Positions 34,176 to 46,301 of a DNA stretch of 64,000 nt are shown here, piece by piece. The translations under genes were made by a program, and so were the position numbers. The stretch spans positions 34,298,084-34,362,083 of the forward strand of contig OZ007570.1 of assembly GCA_963931925.1 (NCBI GenBank), written 5' to 3'. The stretch is from Onchidella celtica (lineage: Eukaryota; Mollusca; Gastropoda; Systellommatophora; Onchidiidae). The notes below the pieces were generated by a model, which saw only the letters and a program-made list of their open reading frames with translations, had not been told where the DNA came from and ran no database searches. Numbering within the stretch: position 1 is the stretch's first letter; each line of letters starts with the position of its first letter.

Positions 34176-35957
34176 CATATGAACCTTTAAACCATTAGCA
34201 AGGTGAGTGCAATGTGTAATTTGATGCTTCTAAGATCTAATTATTGCTTTGCCTGTTACTTTTCAGTGGAGGAAATCTGGATAGGCCTTACTGCTCTGTT
34301 TAATGAAACACGCCTTGAGTGGCTCAGCGGTGAGTCCGCTGTGTCCTACCGCCGGTTTCGACAAGATAACCCCGATAAGGACGACGGTGTGTAAGTGATT
34401 TATCTGCAATCAGCGAATAGTTATAGGTAAAGTGGATGAGTTATCTGGCGTTGGCGTGGATAAATCTGTTAAAATGCATTAATTTCGTGAAAGTTAAATT
34501 TCAAGGGCAACATGTACAGCGTCAAGTAATTTGAAATGTCCAGTTAAGTATTACAGTGACTGAGAAAACCTTTTTTTTTTTTTTTTGCTTTTCCAAATCA
34601 TCAAAGATCTGTAAAAAAGATAACAATATGCAAAATTTCAAAGATATTTTAAATGCTGTTTCTGAGCAATTGGCTTTAGTTCTGCTCTGGTAAAAAAAAA
34701 AAAAGACTCACTACAGGCAAGGTGGTTCTCCCCGGTGCGGCATTAATCCTCATGGTGTATAAAATCATAAAAAACATGGTGCCAATCAAAATGCCGAGAA
34801 AAGCCTCTCTTTAAAAGCTCAGGTGTAGGCTGGGCTGTTCTGCCTACTGTGTGATACGATTTGATCGTATTGGCTTATACGTCTGTATTAGATGACAATT
34901 TCTCGAAATATTTATTCATAAAATCTGATCATCCTCAGTAGAAAAAACATTTTGCGGTTACACCCAAACTTAAACTAATGCATTTTTCTCCATTCAAACT
35001 GGGTCTTAGGTACTATTTCGACTGTTTTCAAAACTACTTTTGAGAGCTGCAAGTATGGTAAATCAACAACTGCAAAAACTGTCCATCCCACAGCAAAATC
35101 TTTTTAATAGAGTCACAAGTAATATACGGAGGGCCTTACACATGAAACTTCAAATCAAGTGAGTAGAGAATTTGAAAGTGGGAATGTTTTTTGTTTTTTT
35201 TCACTTCCTAAAAAGTTGCAGATTACTTTTTGTCAGTACCACCCATAAATTGACCTTGTAATGAAAATGATTTATTGTTATGCATTATGATAAGCTTAAT
35301 ACCCTGTTTGCAGACGAGGACTGTGTGAAGCTCGACAGCGACTATGGATATGATTGGAACTATGAGGATTGCTCCGAGAGTCTTTATTACATGTCCCAGA
35401 CAAAGTGAGTCTTTTATTAATGCACTATACAGTACTGGTACTCAACCACCGGTTTTTTTCTTCGAAAAATTAGAACATAATTATGTTCTGGAGGCCTGTC
35501 CATTGTTTGTGATATTGATTGCTGAACCTCCATGAAAAATATATCAGAAAAAGATAAGTAAACTAATTTATAACGAATAGACTGGAGAACTACTGAACAG
35601 TTCTTTCTGAAATCTAGCAAGAAGTGAAATAGAGCTGCTCAATATTGTGGTTATATAACAGCATACAATTGAGCATGGCCGAGGAAAAATCCGCAAAATT
35701 CGCAAATAATTATACAGCTAACTTGCTAAAGGGTTTTGGCGACATGTTAAACAAACATTTTGGTCTCTCCCGAGTCGACATACAACACCCGCTTCAGCTT
35801 CCTCTCGCTCACTCATCTGGTGTGGATAAATGGAAGACAACGGTAAAAACTGCATGGGTGAATTTTTCCTATTTGAATAACGCTCTGAGTGTTAACAAAA
35901 CCAGTACGTCCAGGAATTGTATACTCCTCCAGAAAAAGAACACTTCTGAAGATTGTG

Positions 35958-36690
35958 ATGGCCTTGATGAATCCGGGCCAAATTTTGCATGATCTGCTAT
36001 TTCAATTGGTCTTAACTGGGAACTGTTTTTTCATTGGCAAATGAAAAACAAAAAGTTTTCTTCATTAACATCAATCTAAAAAAAAGAACAACAGAAAACA
36101 CAGTGTCGCAAAGAGCAGAGTTTTTACCGTGTGCACAGAAATGCTGTCTTTATTATATCATGTCTGCATGAGAGCAAACCCAAACATTGGAAATAAAAGC
36201 AAACGGCCCTTTTTTCGCTACTGGTGCATTACAACTCAAAACAATGTCGCGCGACTGCGCAGCGTAAACAAAGGGAACATCACTGAACTTTAGTGATTTT
36301 ACCCATCTTTGCATAGCTCAAACACATTTATTTTGAATAAAGTAAACAAATTTTCACTCTTGAGGTCGCATGACAGCTCAGCCATTGTGAGATAGTGTGA
36401 ACTAGTTCTCCGAAAATACATGTTAGACACAATACCAGATTATCACTATACCCCGGTAGTATGGTCCAGAAGTAAAGAAATGTGCTCTGGGAGCATTTAA
36501 TATCATGCATGCGAAGCTCAAAAGTAAAGCTTTCAAGTTTCTTTAAACTACTCCCTGAAAAGCTTGCTTGGGCGTAAAAAACTCTACACTCAGAAGTTGG
36601 TAGAACGAGCTGGTAGATATGAATAAACATTGTAGTAAAGGCCCAAAGGAATCTTGGACACCTTTGACTTTGACATTATAGAAAGATGCA
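35958..36690. mobile_element. Long-TIR DNA transposon, family copy 2 (truncated)
   Basis: It starts inside the terminal repeat (GGCCTTGATGAATCCGGGCC, then CAAATTTTGCA) and runs through shared interior blocks such as GAGCAGAGTTTTTACCGTGT and ATCTTTGCATA. It stops near a (CA)n run at 36698, without the far terminal repeat. It is parallel to the copy at 38415 and inverted relative to the copy at 12110. The 115-aa frame at 35645-35992 ends inside it and has no recognised domain. Confidence 0.65.
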
Positions 36691-36699
36691 TAATAACAC

Positions 36700-37628
36700 A
36701 CACACACACACACTCAAGTATGCCGTGTTATGGAAAAAAGCCTGTACAGGAAATGTAAGTCAAATTCACCTCTTGACATCACGATATGAAATGAACTGTG
36801 TTGTCTTTGTATCTGTGTTTTAATTTTGTACCATTAATAAATTGCATTGGTCATCATCAAATGGAAATTGAACTGAGAAAAAAAGCGGGCACAACACGAA
36901 ATATTTTGGTGTTTCCCGTTAATATTGGCTCAGACAGTCGTCTTCCGTAAGACGGCAGAAATGCACAAACACGAACATACATTACAGAACATTGTATACA
37001 GTAATTCTATATGTCCATGAAAATGGCATTTATATGAGCATACTCCGTCCTCTAACAACTTTTGAATTTCTGTGTGTATTTCGTTTGAAATGTAGCTGTA
37101 CTGTACTTCAGCTGATCCGTACTGTCATTTTAATGAATGGCTGTCAGTGGCCGCAGTCAGTCCCATATAGAGAAAAATAAATGACAATGAATACACACCC
37201 GAATTGTCGAAATGTGGAGTTCAGAGAAATTCTTGGGTATGTAGAACGTGACATAAGGACCTAATTAATCATTATATAAATGCCCTGGATACACTACTGC
37301 CCTCCCCCCCCCCCCTTTCCCCATCCACCTCTCCGTCACACACACCCATACACACTCCGCAATCCTCTCTTGTACACCCTTGAAATGGAGATTTTTTTTC
37401 TGTTTCTGAAAGTCTTTTTTGCCTCGGTAACTGGATGGTTACTTTCTTGACTGCGCTTAAATTTCCCAGGGAAATAGAACAACGGGAGTGCTGTCTTCCT
37501 GTGCCAAATACATCTTTTTTTCTGTTGTCTCAGAAGAAACCTCGGTACCCGTTCGAGTTCGCGCTGTCGTGAGATCGTCTGACTTGGGTTAGAGTGAGTG
37601 CAAGAGAAATTGATACGGTGACGACTAT
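36700..37628. other. No gene seen
   Basis: A (CA)n run at about 36698-36714 and a C-run at about 37304-37315. Nothing coding was recognised. Confidence 0.4.
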
Positions 37629-37717
37629 ATCAAAATGGGGTTAAGGTGGAGGTTTTGTGAGTTCAGTTCCATTTTCTTTTTCTCTTTTAACTGATAATTA
37701 ACGCAGTTGACAAATCT
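37629..37717 (+). repeat. 89-bp direct repeat, copy 1
   Basis: Starts ATCAAAATGGGGTTAAGGTG and ends GTTGACAAATCT. It is identical by eye to 38478-38566. Confidence 0.95.
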
Positions 37718-38414
37718 CGGGAGGACTAAAAGAAAAAAAAGATGCACCCGAATAATTAACATGCAGTGCCTAGTTGTAAATTTTCACAACGAGTGTCACT
37801 TGTCACAAGACAAAACTGGTTTTAACAACATGTTATGTCGAAAGTCTCTTAACTTAGCAGGAAGTGAGCGAACGCATGTATGGTGATGGTTGCTGATTCT
37901 GATGGTATGTGTCCGTAAATTAACAATCTTAATAAATATAGTTGAACCATCATGTTTAACGACACAACTGATAACGAGATCAGCGAGAATATTTTTAAAT
38001 CTCTGTTATTTTCTATGTTATGAACTAGATATATAAGACTATCTGGACGAAAATCGATAATCAAAACACATGCTATAGCGAGACAATTAATTCTGAGTGT
38101 AAAGGGCAAACTGTGTAAATGGTCGCAAAACAACATTTGGGAGTCAGACAATAAATATGCATCGTTTTTTGTTGTTGTTTTTTTGTTACTCCATACCAGT
38201 TTGCTTTTCTCTCCCTACTGACCAGGTGCCATGACAGCATACCCCATGCTGTCATTTCCAAAGCCATGTCGCATCACCCAGTGAAGCAAATTTCATTGTG
38301 TGACAGACTATGTAGGCTACGACCGTGTAGCATCGTCAGACTTGTGCAGCGTCTAGACACTACCTTTGATGTGCGATGATTATTACATGTAATCATTATG
38401 TCATTGCTCGTAAC
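37718..38414. other. No gene seen
   Basis: AT-rich spacer before the second 89-bp repeat and the third transposon copy. Confidence 0.4.
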
Positions 38415-39560
38415 TGTAGTGCGTTAAAAAACATACGGTTTTCCAGTTTTTTTAATATCATCGGCTTGCCTTGATGAATCAAAATGGGGTTAAGGTGGAG
38501 GTTTTGTGAGTTCAGTTCCATTTTCTTTTTCTCTTTTAACTGATAATTAACGCAGTTGACAAATCTGGTTTCATATTGTCTGAACTGAGAACTGATTTTT
38601 CACTTGTGAAAAGTGGAAAATAAAAAAAATGTCTTCATAAACATTATTTAAAAAGAAACACAGAAAACACACTGACGTAATGAGCAGAGTTTTTACCGTG
38701 TGCTCAGAAATGTCGTCCTAAACGTCATATCTGGGTACGACCATATCCAAAAATTTCAGATAAACACAACGGCCCTTTTTTTTGGTTCTGGCGAATTACA
38801 ACTCAATCCAATTGCAAGCTACTGCGCAGCGTAAACAATGCGAACATCACTGAATTTCGTCATTTTACTCATCTTTGCATACCCCAAAAACATTTAATTT
38901 CTAAGATAATAGACACGTTTGAATAAGTACCAGATTGTCACTATGCCCCGACAGCATGATCCTGAAGTAAAGAAAATTACTCTGAGAGCACTTAATATCA
39001 TGAATGGGAAGCCCAAAAACAAAGCATTCAAGTTTCTTTAAACTACCCCCGGAAGAGTACTTGTGCTGCTTCGGTGTAAAAACCAACTTACTCAGATGTT
39101 GGCAGAAAGAGCTGCCAGATAAGAATAAAGGCGGAAAGCCAATTCTGTACACCTTTGACTTTGACATCAAAGAAAGATGCGTATTCAAACTATTTGAAGA
39201 CATAGATTATCTTACTTTAAATTTACTGAGATATAATCTTGACACAAAGTATAGTATTTCTGGTTTTGATAATATTTTATCCGAAGCTTGCATCGTAGCA
39301 GTCAGGAAAACTGCATGTCAGCGGTGGAGTTTTGCTGGTAATGTAAACAACCTCTATGCTCACCATTTGGCGTCGGACACGTTTTTTTGTATAATTTTAT
39401 AAAGAAAAAAATATTGACACCTCTATGAATACCAAAAAAAAATGTATCTCAGTTAAGACAAACTGAAACAATACGCTGAGCAAAATTTGGCCCTGATTCA
39501 TCAAGGGAAGCCGGAGGTATTAAAGAAATTGGCCAACCGTATGTTTTTCAACGCACTACA
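38415..39560. mobile_element. Long-TIR DNA transposon, family copy 3, with an 89-bp patch in one TIR
   Basis: Left and right ends are inverted repeats starting TGTAGTGCGTT and running through AAAAACATACGGTT, TTTAATA, CGGCTT and CCTTGATGAATC. In the left TIR the expected sequence after GATGAATC is replaced by the 89-bp segment 38478-38566, after which the family sequence resumes (TCTGAACTGAGAACTG). The interior matches the copies at 12110 and 35958. A 132-aa frame at 39004-39402 is partly alignable with copy 1 read on the minus strand, but I do not recognise it. Confidence 0.75.
38478..38566 (+). repeat. 89-bp direct repeat, copy 2
   Basis: Identical by eye to 37629-37717 and embedded in the left TIR of the transposon at 38415-39560. 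Confidence 0.95.
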
Positions 39561-42500
39561 ATTTTTTCCGGGCACCATAGGCTCTTCGTCTACACCGGGA
39601 TCACCGACTACATGCCTACACTCTGTATCGCTGTCGTGTGGCTAATCTATTTACATTCGTTAAATGATACAGCACGGGAAACCACTGGAAATACACACAC
39701 ACACACCACGGTTTCTAAATTTGCATCTGATTCTGAGCTCGCCTCCTGATTAGACTGAAACATGACTACCGTCAGCTAAAAAAAGAAAATCATTATCGAT
39801 ATGGAGGTCGAGATGTGTCGTCAGTTGTTATTACATTGTAGCACAGGACTTGTTAACAAGGGAGGCAATCGTAAAAAAAAAAAGAAATAAAAGAAAGGGG
39901 AGAGGTTGTTCTTTTTTTTTTTAATCTCCTGCCTTGCTTTTTGTCCTCTTTTCTGGAATCACCCGAGGGCTTCGGGTATAAGGAGACATTTTTGGCGAAA
40001 ATTTACATTTCTTTACAACCAACTTCCACTGATTACTGACATGGTATTGGTGAGCCAAATTAGATGATTTTTATTATTATTATTATTATTATTATTGTAA
40101 AAGGAAAAGACTATTATCGTGATTTCGGAATTACATCCTTCTCCGAAAGGATAACTGATCAACATTCGATGCCTCAGCTCTTGCGGGTGTCCCTCGTGCA
40201 TCATTACCTACATCGTCGGGAAAATCAATAACTCGTCCACACGAAGTGAAGTACTTGGGTATTTTACTTTGCCCCGTTGTGGATCTCCATTGCCTCTTAA
40301 TAAATCGTTACAAGTGGTATATTCACGATGACTTAATATTTCATTCCGATTTGGAAAGATTCTGCTCCAGATGACCATGGTGTCCATAAAAAGTGACTCT
40401 CATGTGAACAATCGATGAACATTCACAAAAATTTATATTTGAAAGCGAGAGCTGTCTGTGGGATACGGGATCGCTCGCGTACCAGATCAGACAAGTGAGA
40501 ACTAAAGCCGTTGAATCATAAGAAGTGATAATGGTATCGATAGGGGTAGGACAGATTAAGTCGGGACACTGTTTCTTTTTACCTGTCTTAAACCTACCAG
40601 TGCAAACAGGCCATTACCGCATAAGTTCTTTCCTTCTTTTGCACAAACCAGTAACTGTTCTTCTAGTTCGCTGAGCAGGAGATTTGGAGAACCTCAACAG
40701 AAAATTCACAAGGACCAACAAAGATCGAATTCTCTGTCGTATTGGTTTTAACATTCATTTTAACCTTCACCTTGGCACAAAACTATTACTATCCTGAATG
40801 CAGCCACCCACGAGGACGTGCGCTCGGAAGACAGGGGGTGGGATTGGTGGGGGGGGGGGGAGAGTGGCTCCAACGCTTGGAAAGCATACAAAAGCAGAAG
40901 ACGTTTCTGGGGAGCCAACGTGCTCTTCTCAATGATGGAAATGGGAATAGATGGTTTTGGTTTTTGTCCATTGTTTCTTTCTTTAAATTGAGTTTTGAAT
41001 TATGTAAAATATCATAATTATTTCTAATGAAACAGTCAAATAGTCCACGGAAAATGTCACCGTGCAAAGATCATGGCATTATCGTGGACATTTATCACTC
41101 CAATGGCCAGAGGCTCGTTTAATAGAGTAGTGGGGGATTTAGGTCAGGTGCGTACATGAACAGTGTCTATCGTGGGAGTGAACGAAGAAAATTATCAAAA
41201 TGGAGCATACACACCGTGTGGATGGTCAATCGCACAATATATATTTTTTACAGGAATACGCTTTCACTGGTTTTTGTGATATTGATGTAACTAGCCAATA
41301 CTGAAATTATTCTACCATCTTAATGACGTTTAATGCGTGTGGATTTATGGCGATTTTGAAACCAACCCATTCTCAAATTTCACCGTTGTAGCAAAATAAT
41401 TCTTGCATACAAAGCATGAATAGGTCATAGTATTATGATTGTTTCGACCTGTGATGAAGTTTAGTCAGCCAAAGTAATTAATATCTTCCTGTAACAGAGG
41501 TGAGATTGTTCTGTTTTAACATATACAGTAGAATTAAAGCATTTAAAAAATAAAAAGCTTGTTTTCTTCATGTTTTGGTATTCCGAATTTGGTGTTAAAG
41601 TTTTAGAGTGAATTGCTGATTACCAATAATAAATATTAATGCCATTATTTATTATGTTGACCTTTCATATATACTACTGGATTTGATATAGTATTAGTGG
41701 CACATAGAGAGTAAAAACCGCAAAGAAAAAAAAGGAAAGACAATAGAGAATTTTGACGCCTCATCAAAATCTTATTTAGAAAAAAACTATGTCATTGACA
41801 TTGCACACACATGGAATGTAAACTGCAAAGAAGCGAGGAAAGACTTGAATATCAAAGAATGAAACCTAAGGAAAACGTATCGTTGCACACTCATGGAAAG
41901 TAAACGGCAAGATAAGAAAGAAAACCATGGGACACCTTTTAGGTATTTTGAGTCATCGATACCTGAGAGGAAAGGTTTTTTTCCCCTTTTATTTGACACC
42001 AGTTACATCAGTATGCGGTAATATGGCTTGCCAGTTTTACCACTTAGTGTCAAAACGATACAGCTGATTGTACTAATTTCGTAAACTTTGTATTCCTGTG
42101 GGCAAGGTCGTTAAGGATTTGACCCTGTTTGGTTGTGAAGTAAAGAATTGGTTGTGGACTCTTGTGTGCCTGCGTGTGTGCGTGTGTGTGAGAGAAGGGG
42201 GGCGTGTGCGTGTGTGCGCACGTTATGGTGTTTGTGTGAGGGAGAGAGAGTCAAACAGACAGAGACATAAACAGAGATTAACTAAAGTGGGTTTTGCATG
42301 TTAACAACCATAAAGTTGGGTGGCAAGAAAGTGGGTTCCAACATTCGGAGGGCTTAAAATGGGCCTCACAGTCAGGGATTATGGAAAACCCAGTGTTGGA
42401 CTTTCACGAGTAGGCGTGTTTAGGTGTCAAACAATGAACTCATTGTTTGTTCTGTTGGCCATGAACCACTCTCCTTCCACATCTCAAGAGAAAATGATAC

Positions 42501-43080
42501 CTGACTCTTTCCATTGTAAGAGTTGTTTCCCTTTTAGCGAATCCGAGCACGCCTGCCCTAGGACCATTGGGACAAAACAAAATGGCGGGATCCGTCAGTC
42601 TCATTTAATATGTAAATTGTGTCTACTCTGATGGAAAACCGATTACAACTATTTTTGGCAAAGAAGGGAATCATTCTGGATAGACGGGCAGGTTTTACGA
42701 GAGAGAAAGAGAAATATTATATTACATTAGACAAGGAACATAACTGGAATATTATATCAGCGTGGGAAACAAGCGACATTGCACGAAGCGTAGTTCACCC
42801 AATCAATTCAGCATTTGACACGGTAGAGCATTTTATAAAATTTAAACCTATCATATGCTATCAGTATCATGATTAACAGGGAAGTATGCATTTACATTCT
42901 CAACTTCATCACTAACACTTCCAGGTAAGACCAGGCCATAGATTTCCGGAAACACGCTTGCAGTTCCATTGGACCCATCATGAAATGATTCTGTCACCAA
43001 TTCTGTTCAACATACTTTTCTGCAATCAGTCATATTCAAAATAATACAATATAAAACCTCATTTTGAAACAAATCTTGCT
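39561..43080. other. No gene seen; scattered simple repeats
   Basis: (ATT)n at 40072-40096, a G-run near 40850-40860, and (GT)n plus (GA)n near 42168-42255. Several open frames of 60-100 aa show no domain, splice logic or compositional signal. This is the emptiest stretch of the window. Confidence 0.45.
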
Positions 43081-43084
43081 TGCT

Positions 43085-43330
43085 TGCAAATATGCCGACG
43101 GTAAAAGGAAACCATTCCTCTCTCCCGAACGTTCGGAAAATGAAGCAAACAATATCATACTGTATAAATTAGAATAGCAAAAGAAAAAGACAATGTATGG
43201 TAATCTCCAAAAACTCAATCAACCCGAAATGTAATCTGGTCAGCAGAGGAGAGCAAATCAAACAAGTTACAAAATTCAAATATCTAGGCTATTTGATAAC
43301 ATCAGATGGTAGGAGCACTGCATGCATAGC
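43085..43330 (+). mobile_element. Short RTE-like reverse transcriptase remnant
   Basis: The plus strand reads a decayed YAD at about 43093, then MVISK-like wording, and from about 43225 LVSRGEQIKQVTKFKYLGYL and ITSDGRS. This is the block after the catalytic motif in RTE-like RT. Only about 80 codons survive, with frame breaks. Confidence 0.6.
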
Positions 43331-44681
43331 TTTCCTCAAACTTGGTTGACCATTCAGTAGGGCAAGTCAGGATTGTTTACTATACTGTGCAAGTAAACAG
43401 CCATCACTTGGATCCACAAAGACAGCTTTTCCCACAACGGATGCACAACTTTTTTTAAACCTATGGAACCAATTGGTATTCAGTGGCACCAAGTCTGGAT
43501 TGCTTATTATAATTATTGTGCAGGTAAACAACCAGCACTGCGATCCACAACGACCGGTATACTAAGGTGCACAGGCACTCTGATGCAAGTATAATTATTA
43601 TGGTTACTGGATTATAGCGTCCCAGGTATGCAAAGTCGCAGAGTTGGTCCGTGCCCTTTCCCTTCCCCGGTCTCTATGATAAAATTTTATTCTTGGTTTT
43701 AACTTTATGCCCAGTCTTTCCTAAGCACCAGTAGATTATTTCTTTTCAGATATTTCCAGTTACGCGTATATTCTAAAAAATTTAATAGACCCCCCCCCCT
43801 CTCTCTCTCTCTCTAAAAAAAACAACAACAAAAAACACACACTCACCAACAAACCCTCTCCCACAATCGTGTGTCATGAACGTGTGTTTAGTATTTACTA
43901 GGTTGGATGGAAATATGTGTTCGACTGCATTTTTTTATGTGTTAAATGAACTAAAACTCACGCGCAAACATACTAGTGACTAAGTAACAAAATGGTCACT
44001 TTTTGTGTCAGACCTGCAGGGCCACAACCACGGATTTATTTACGATAGGTTAAAAATATATAGGTGAATGTGAAAACAATATCATGAATAACAATGTCCA
44101 TAGAAATTCATATTAAGTCTGGAACTATTCTAGATCTAATATAAATCTAACTTTAAGTCTAATTAGATTATCTAAACTTAATCTAAATCAATTCCTTTCA
44201 TCCTTATAAATCCCCCACTGAAATACTAACCCCTTAATTATTCTAGATCTAGCTATCAACTACGTTAAACGTCCTCAGGACATTATCTATCATTATTTGC
44301 CAAAGGCTGAACTGTATAATAGGTTACTTAAGTAATTTTACAGATCTTATAATAATACAACTTCACATGGCATAGGTCTTCTAGAGCTGTGGTGAGCTGA
44401 AATTCCCAGTCTCACCACAGACAGTTTACAAAATAGATCTAACTAGTAAATATCCAGGGAGATACATTCCTCGCAACTTTCATTCTTGATAAAATCATCA
44501 TTCCCTCCTCTAAGGACAGATCTAGATGGCCACACTCCTCATCCTATGATCTGCTTGAACCACGAGGTCATTTCTGCCATCGAATTCTTCTTATAACTCA
44601 CCATTGCCCTGGTTTAACGAGCCAGTGAATCCAACAAGAGCTTTGGATATCAATCATAGTGCCATGGCTTTCAATCGACAA
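43331..44681. other. No gene seen; short local duplication and AGATCT-rich DNA
   Basis: About 43350-43430 resembles 43475-43550 (AAGTC.GGATTG, GTGCA.GTAAACA, GATCCACAA). Further on are C and CT runs near 43791-43815 and many TCTAGATCTA words near 44120-44260. Confidence 0.45.
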
Positions 44682-44913
44682 TGTAAAATAATATGGTTAC
44701 CTAGTTGCAGGTCTTGTTCAAGGTCTTGGGGGCTCCCTGACACAGGTATTCACCTGTCAAGTTCTAGGCTTGGACTGAACATTGATCTCTCAGCTGAACT
44801 CAGCTCTGCACACTTTCTAGTCAGCTGACCATAATATACATGAGGGAAGCTACTCCTAATTAGTCACACACCATGCCTATTATGTATACAAAGTTATGTC
44901 CCATAGCATAACA
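44682..44913 (-). repeat. 3' LTR of the minus-strand gypsy element
   Basis: 232 bp. On the minus strand it starts TGTTATGCTATGGGAC and ends ATTATTTTACA. A GAGGGGG polypurine tract lies just before it on that strand, about 44914-44932. Confidence 0.9.
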
Positions 44914-45004
44914 CTACATCCCCCTCACAAGCATTTTGAATCAGCTACACAACACTACGCAGGCATACTTCGAAATTCAAAATGCTGAACAAATAAACTG
45001 AAAA

Positions 45005-46223
45005 CTATATACACTGTCCACTATAGAATTCCAACCTACAGATCAAGTCTCTGCGGAGGCCTGACAAGGCGTCCCGTCTCGTGACATAATCAGATGAAAG
45101 CTGTCCAGAATTCTGTCCATCATCCGACTCCGGTGTAGGCATTTGTACTGGGAGTTCCAATTGTTTAGGTAGAATAGAAGTATCTTTAGGAATGACAATA
45201 TTCCTCCTGTCTAGACTCTCACTCCTCAGTCTAAGTTGATGCCTATTTCTCCTCTTGACGCCTCTATCTGTCTTCAACAGATATGACCTGTCACTATTTA
45301 ACGACTTGCCAATAACCGTTGCTTCCGAATCGACCGGTGTCTTTATCCAGACGGGCTGTCCAACAGTCAATTCTATCAAAGGCTTGACTCTGTGACGTTT
45401 GTCGAAATCCAGCTTCTGCCTCTGTTTAAACTTGGCATCAATTTCCTTTAGTTTGAACCTGTCCATAGCTCCCCCCTTTGGGACTAGCTTGCTAGGGAAA
45501 ACAGGCACTCTTGTCCTTAGCTTTCTCCCCATCAACCACTCGGCCGGGCTTAGTCCCTGTTGGAGATGCGTAGACCTGTAGTTCAAAAGAGCCAGGTAAG
45601 CGTCGTCTGCCTTGCTCAGTAGCATTTTGATAGTTTTAACAGCTCTTTCTGCTTCACCGTTACTCTGTGGGTGTAATGGACTACTTGTGATATGGCTGAA
45701 ACTGTAACTTCTTGCAAACTGTTTAAACTCATAGGAAGCGAACTGTGGCCCATTGTCACTGACGACGACTTGAGCAGCAGTCCCATGTCTCGCGAAGATT
45801 TGATTTAATCTGTTCAATTGCAGCAGAAGCAGTTGTTTCTCTTAAGTGACCAATCTCAATCCATCTTGAATAGTAGTCCACAATCAATAAATACTGATGA
45901 CCTTTCCAGTCAAACAAATCCATTCTCACCCTTTGCCATGGGTGATCTGGGGTCATGGTAGGTTTAAGTGGCTCTGGGTTAACTTTTCTCTCCTTCTCGC
46001 ACAAGGAACACCCCGAGACTTTCTCTTCTATCTGCCGAGAAATCTTAGGCCACCATACTGTGTCTCTGGCTAAGGCTCTACATTTAACTACACCTTGATG
46101 TCCCTCGTGAAGACGATTCAAGCTATCTTGTTGCAAAACAGCTGGAATTACCAGCCGACTCTGGTAAAGTAAAAGTCCTGCTTCCACAGTTAATTCATTC
46201 CTAACTGCCCAGTATGGCTTCAA
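45005..46223 (-). pseudogene. Integrase of the minus-strand gypsy element
   Basis: Two overlapping frames (45756-46223 and 45005-45817) show one frameshift near 45800. The zinc site reads LHEGHQG..CSLCEK (HHCC). The core has RMDLFDW with the first Asp, VVVSDNGPQFAS with the second, and NGEAERAVK with the Glu. A C-terminal basic region follows. The protein would insert retrotransposon cDNA. Confidence 0.88.
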
Positions 46224-46301
46224 GTGCGGATCGCGCTTAGCTGTTGCTGGCCACTGAGAATAACAGTAGTTCTTGACTTGAGAACAAACACTATCTAAAT
46301 T

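Larger units (their letters stand above)
25941..35404 (+). pseudogene. C-type lectin-like gene with a 1-bp deletion in exon 3
   Basis: Five exons can be placed. Exon 1 (25941-25998) encodes a signal peptide, MILTKGPKVIVLVVCGLLA. Exon 2 (27099-27193) has KCPDSW, YCYSF and PWAQA. Exon 3 (30745-30834, 90 bp) corresponds to the 91-bp exon of the paralogue but is 1 base short, shifting the frame in the middle (AMCRAYKG, then TLAEP in another frame). Exon 4 (34267-34386) has EEIWIGLTALFN and LEWLSGE, the WIGL core. Exon 5 (35314-35404) has DEDCVKL and WNYEDCSE. All boundaries are GT-AG and phases fit (1, 0, 1, 1). The last few residues would be in a further exon, not found. The product would be a secreted lectin. 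If the deletion is real the gene is broken; an assembly error would make it functional. Confidence 0.75.

Noticed and set aside
35645-35992. 115-aa plus-strand frame
   Set aside because: No recognised domain, and it runs into the TIR of a transposon copy.
42320-42876. Frames of 103 and 85 aa
   Set aside because: No domain, no splice partner and no repeat match; probably chance.
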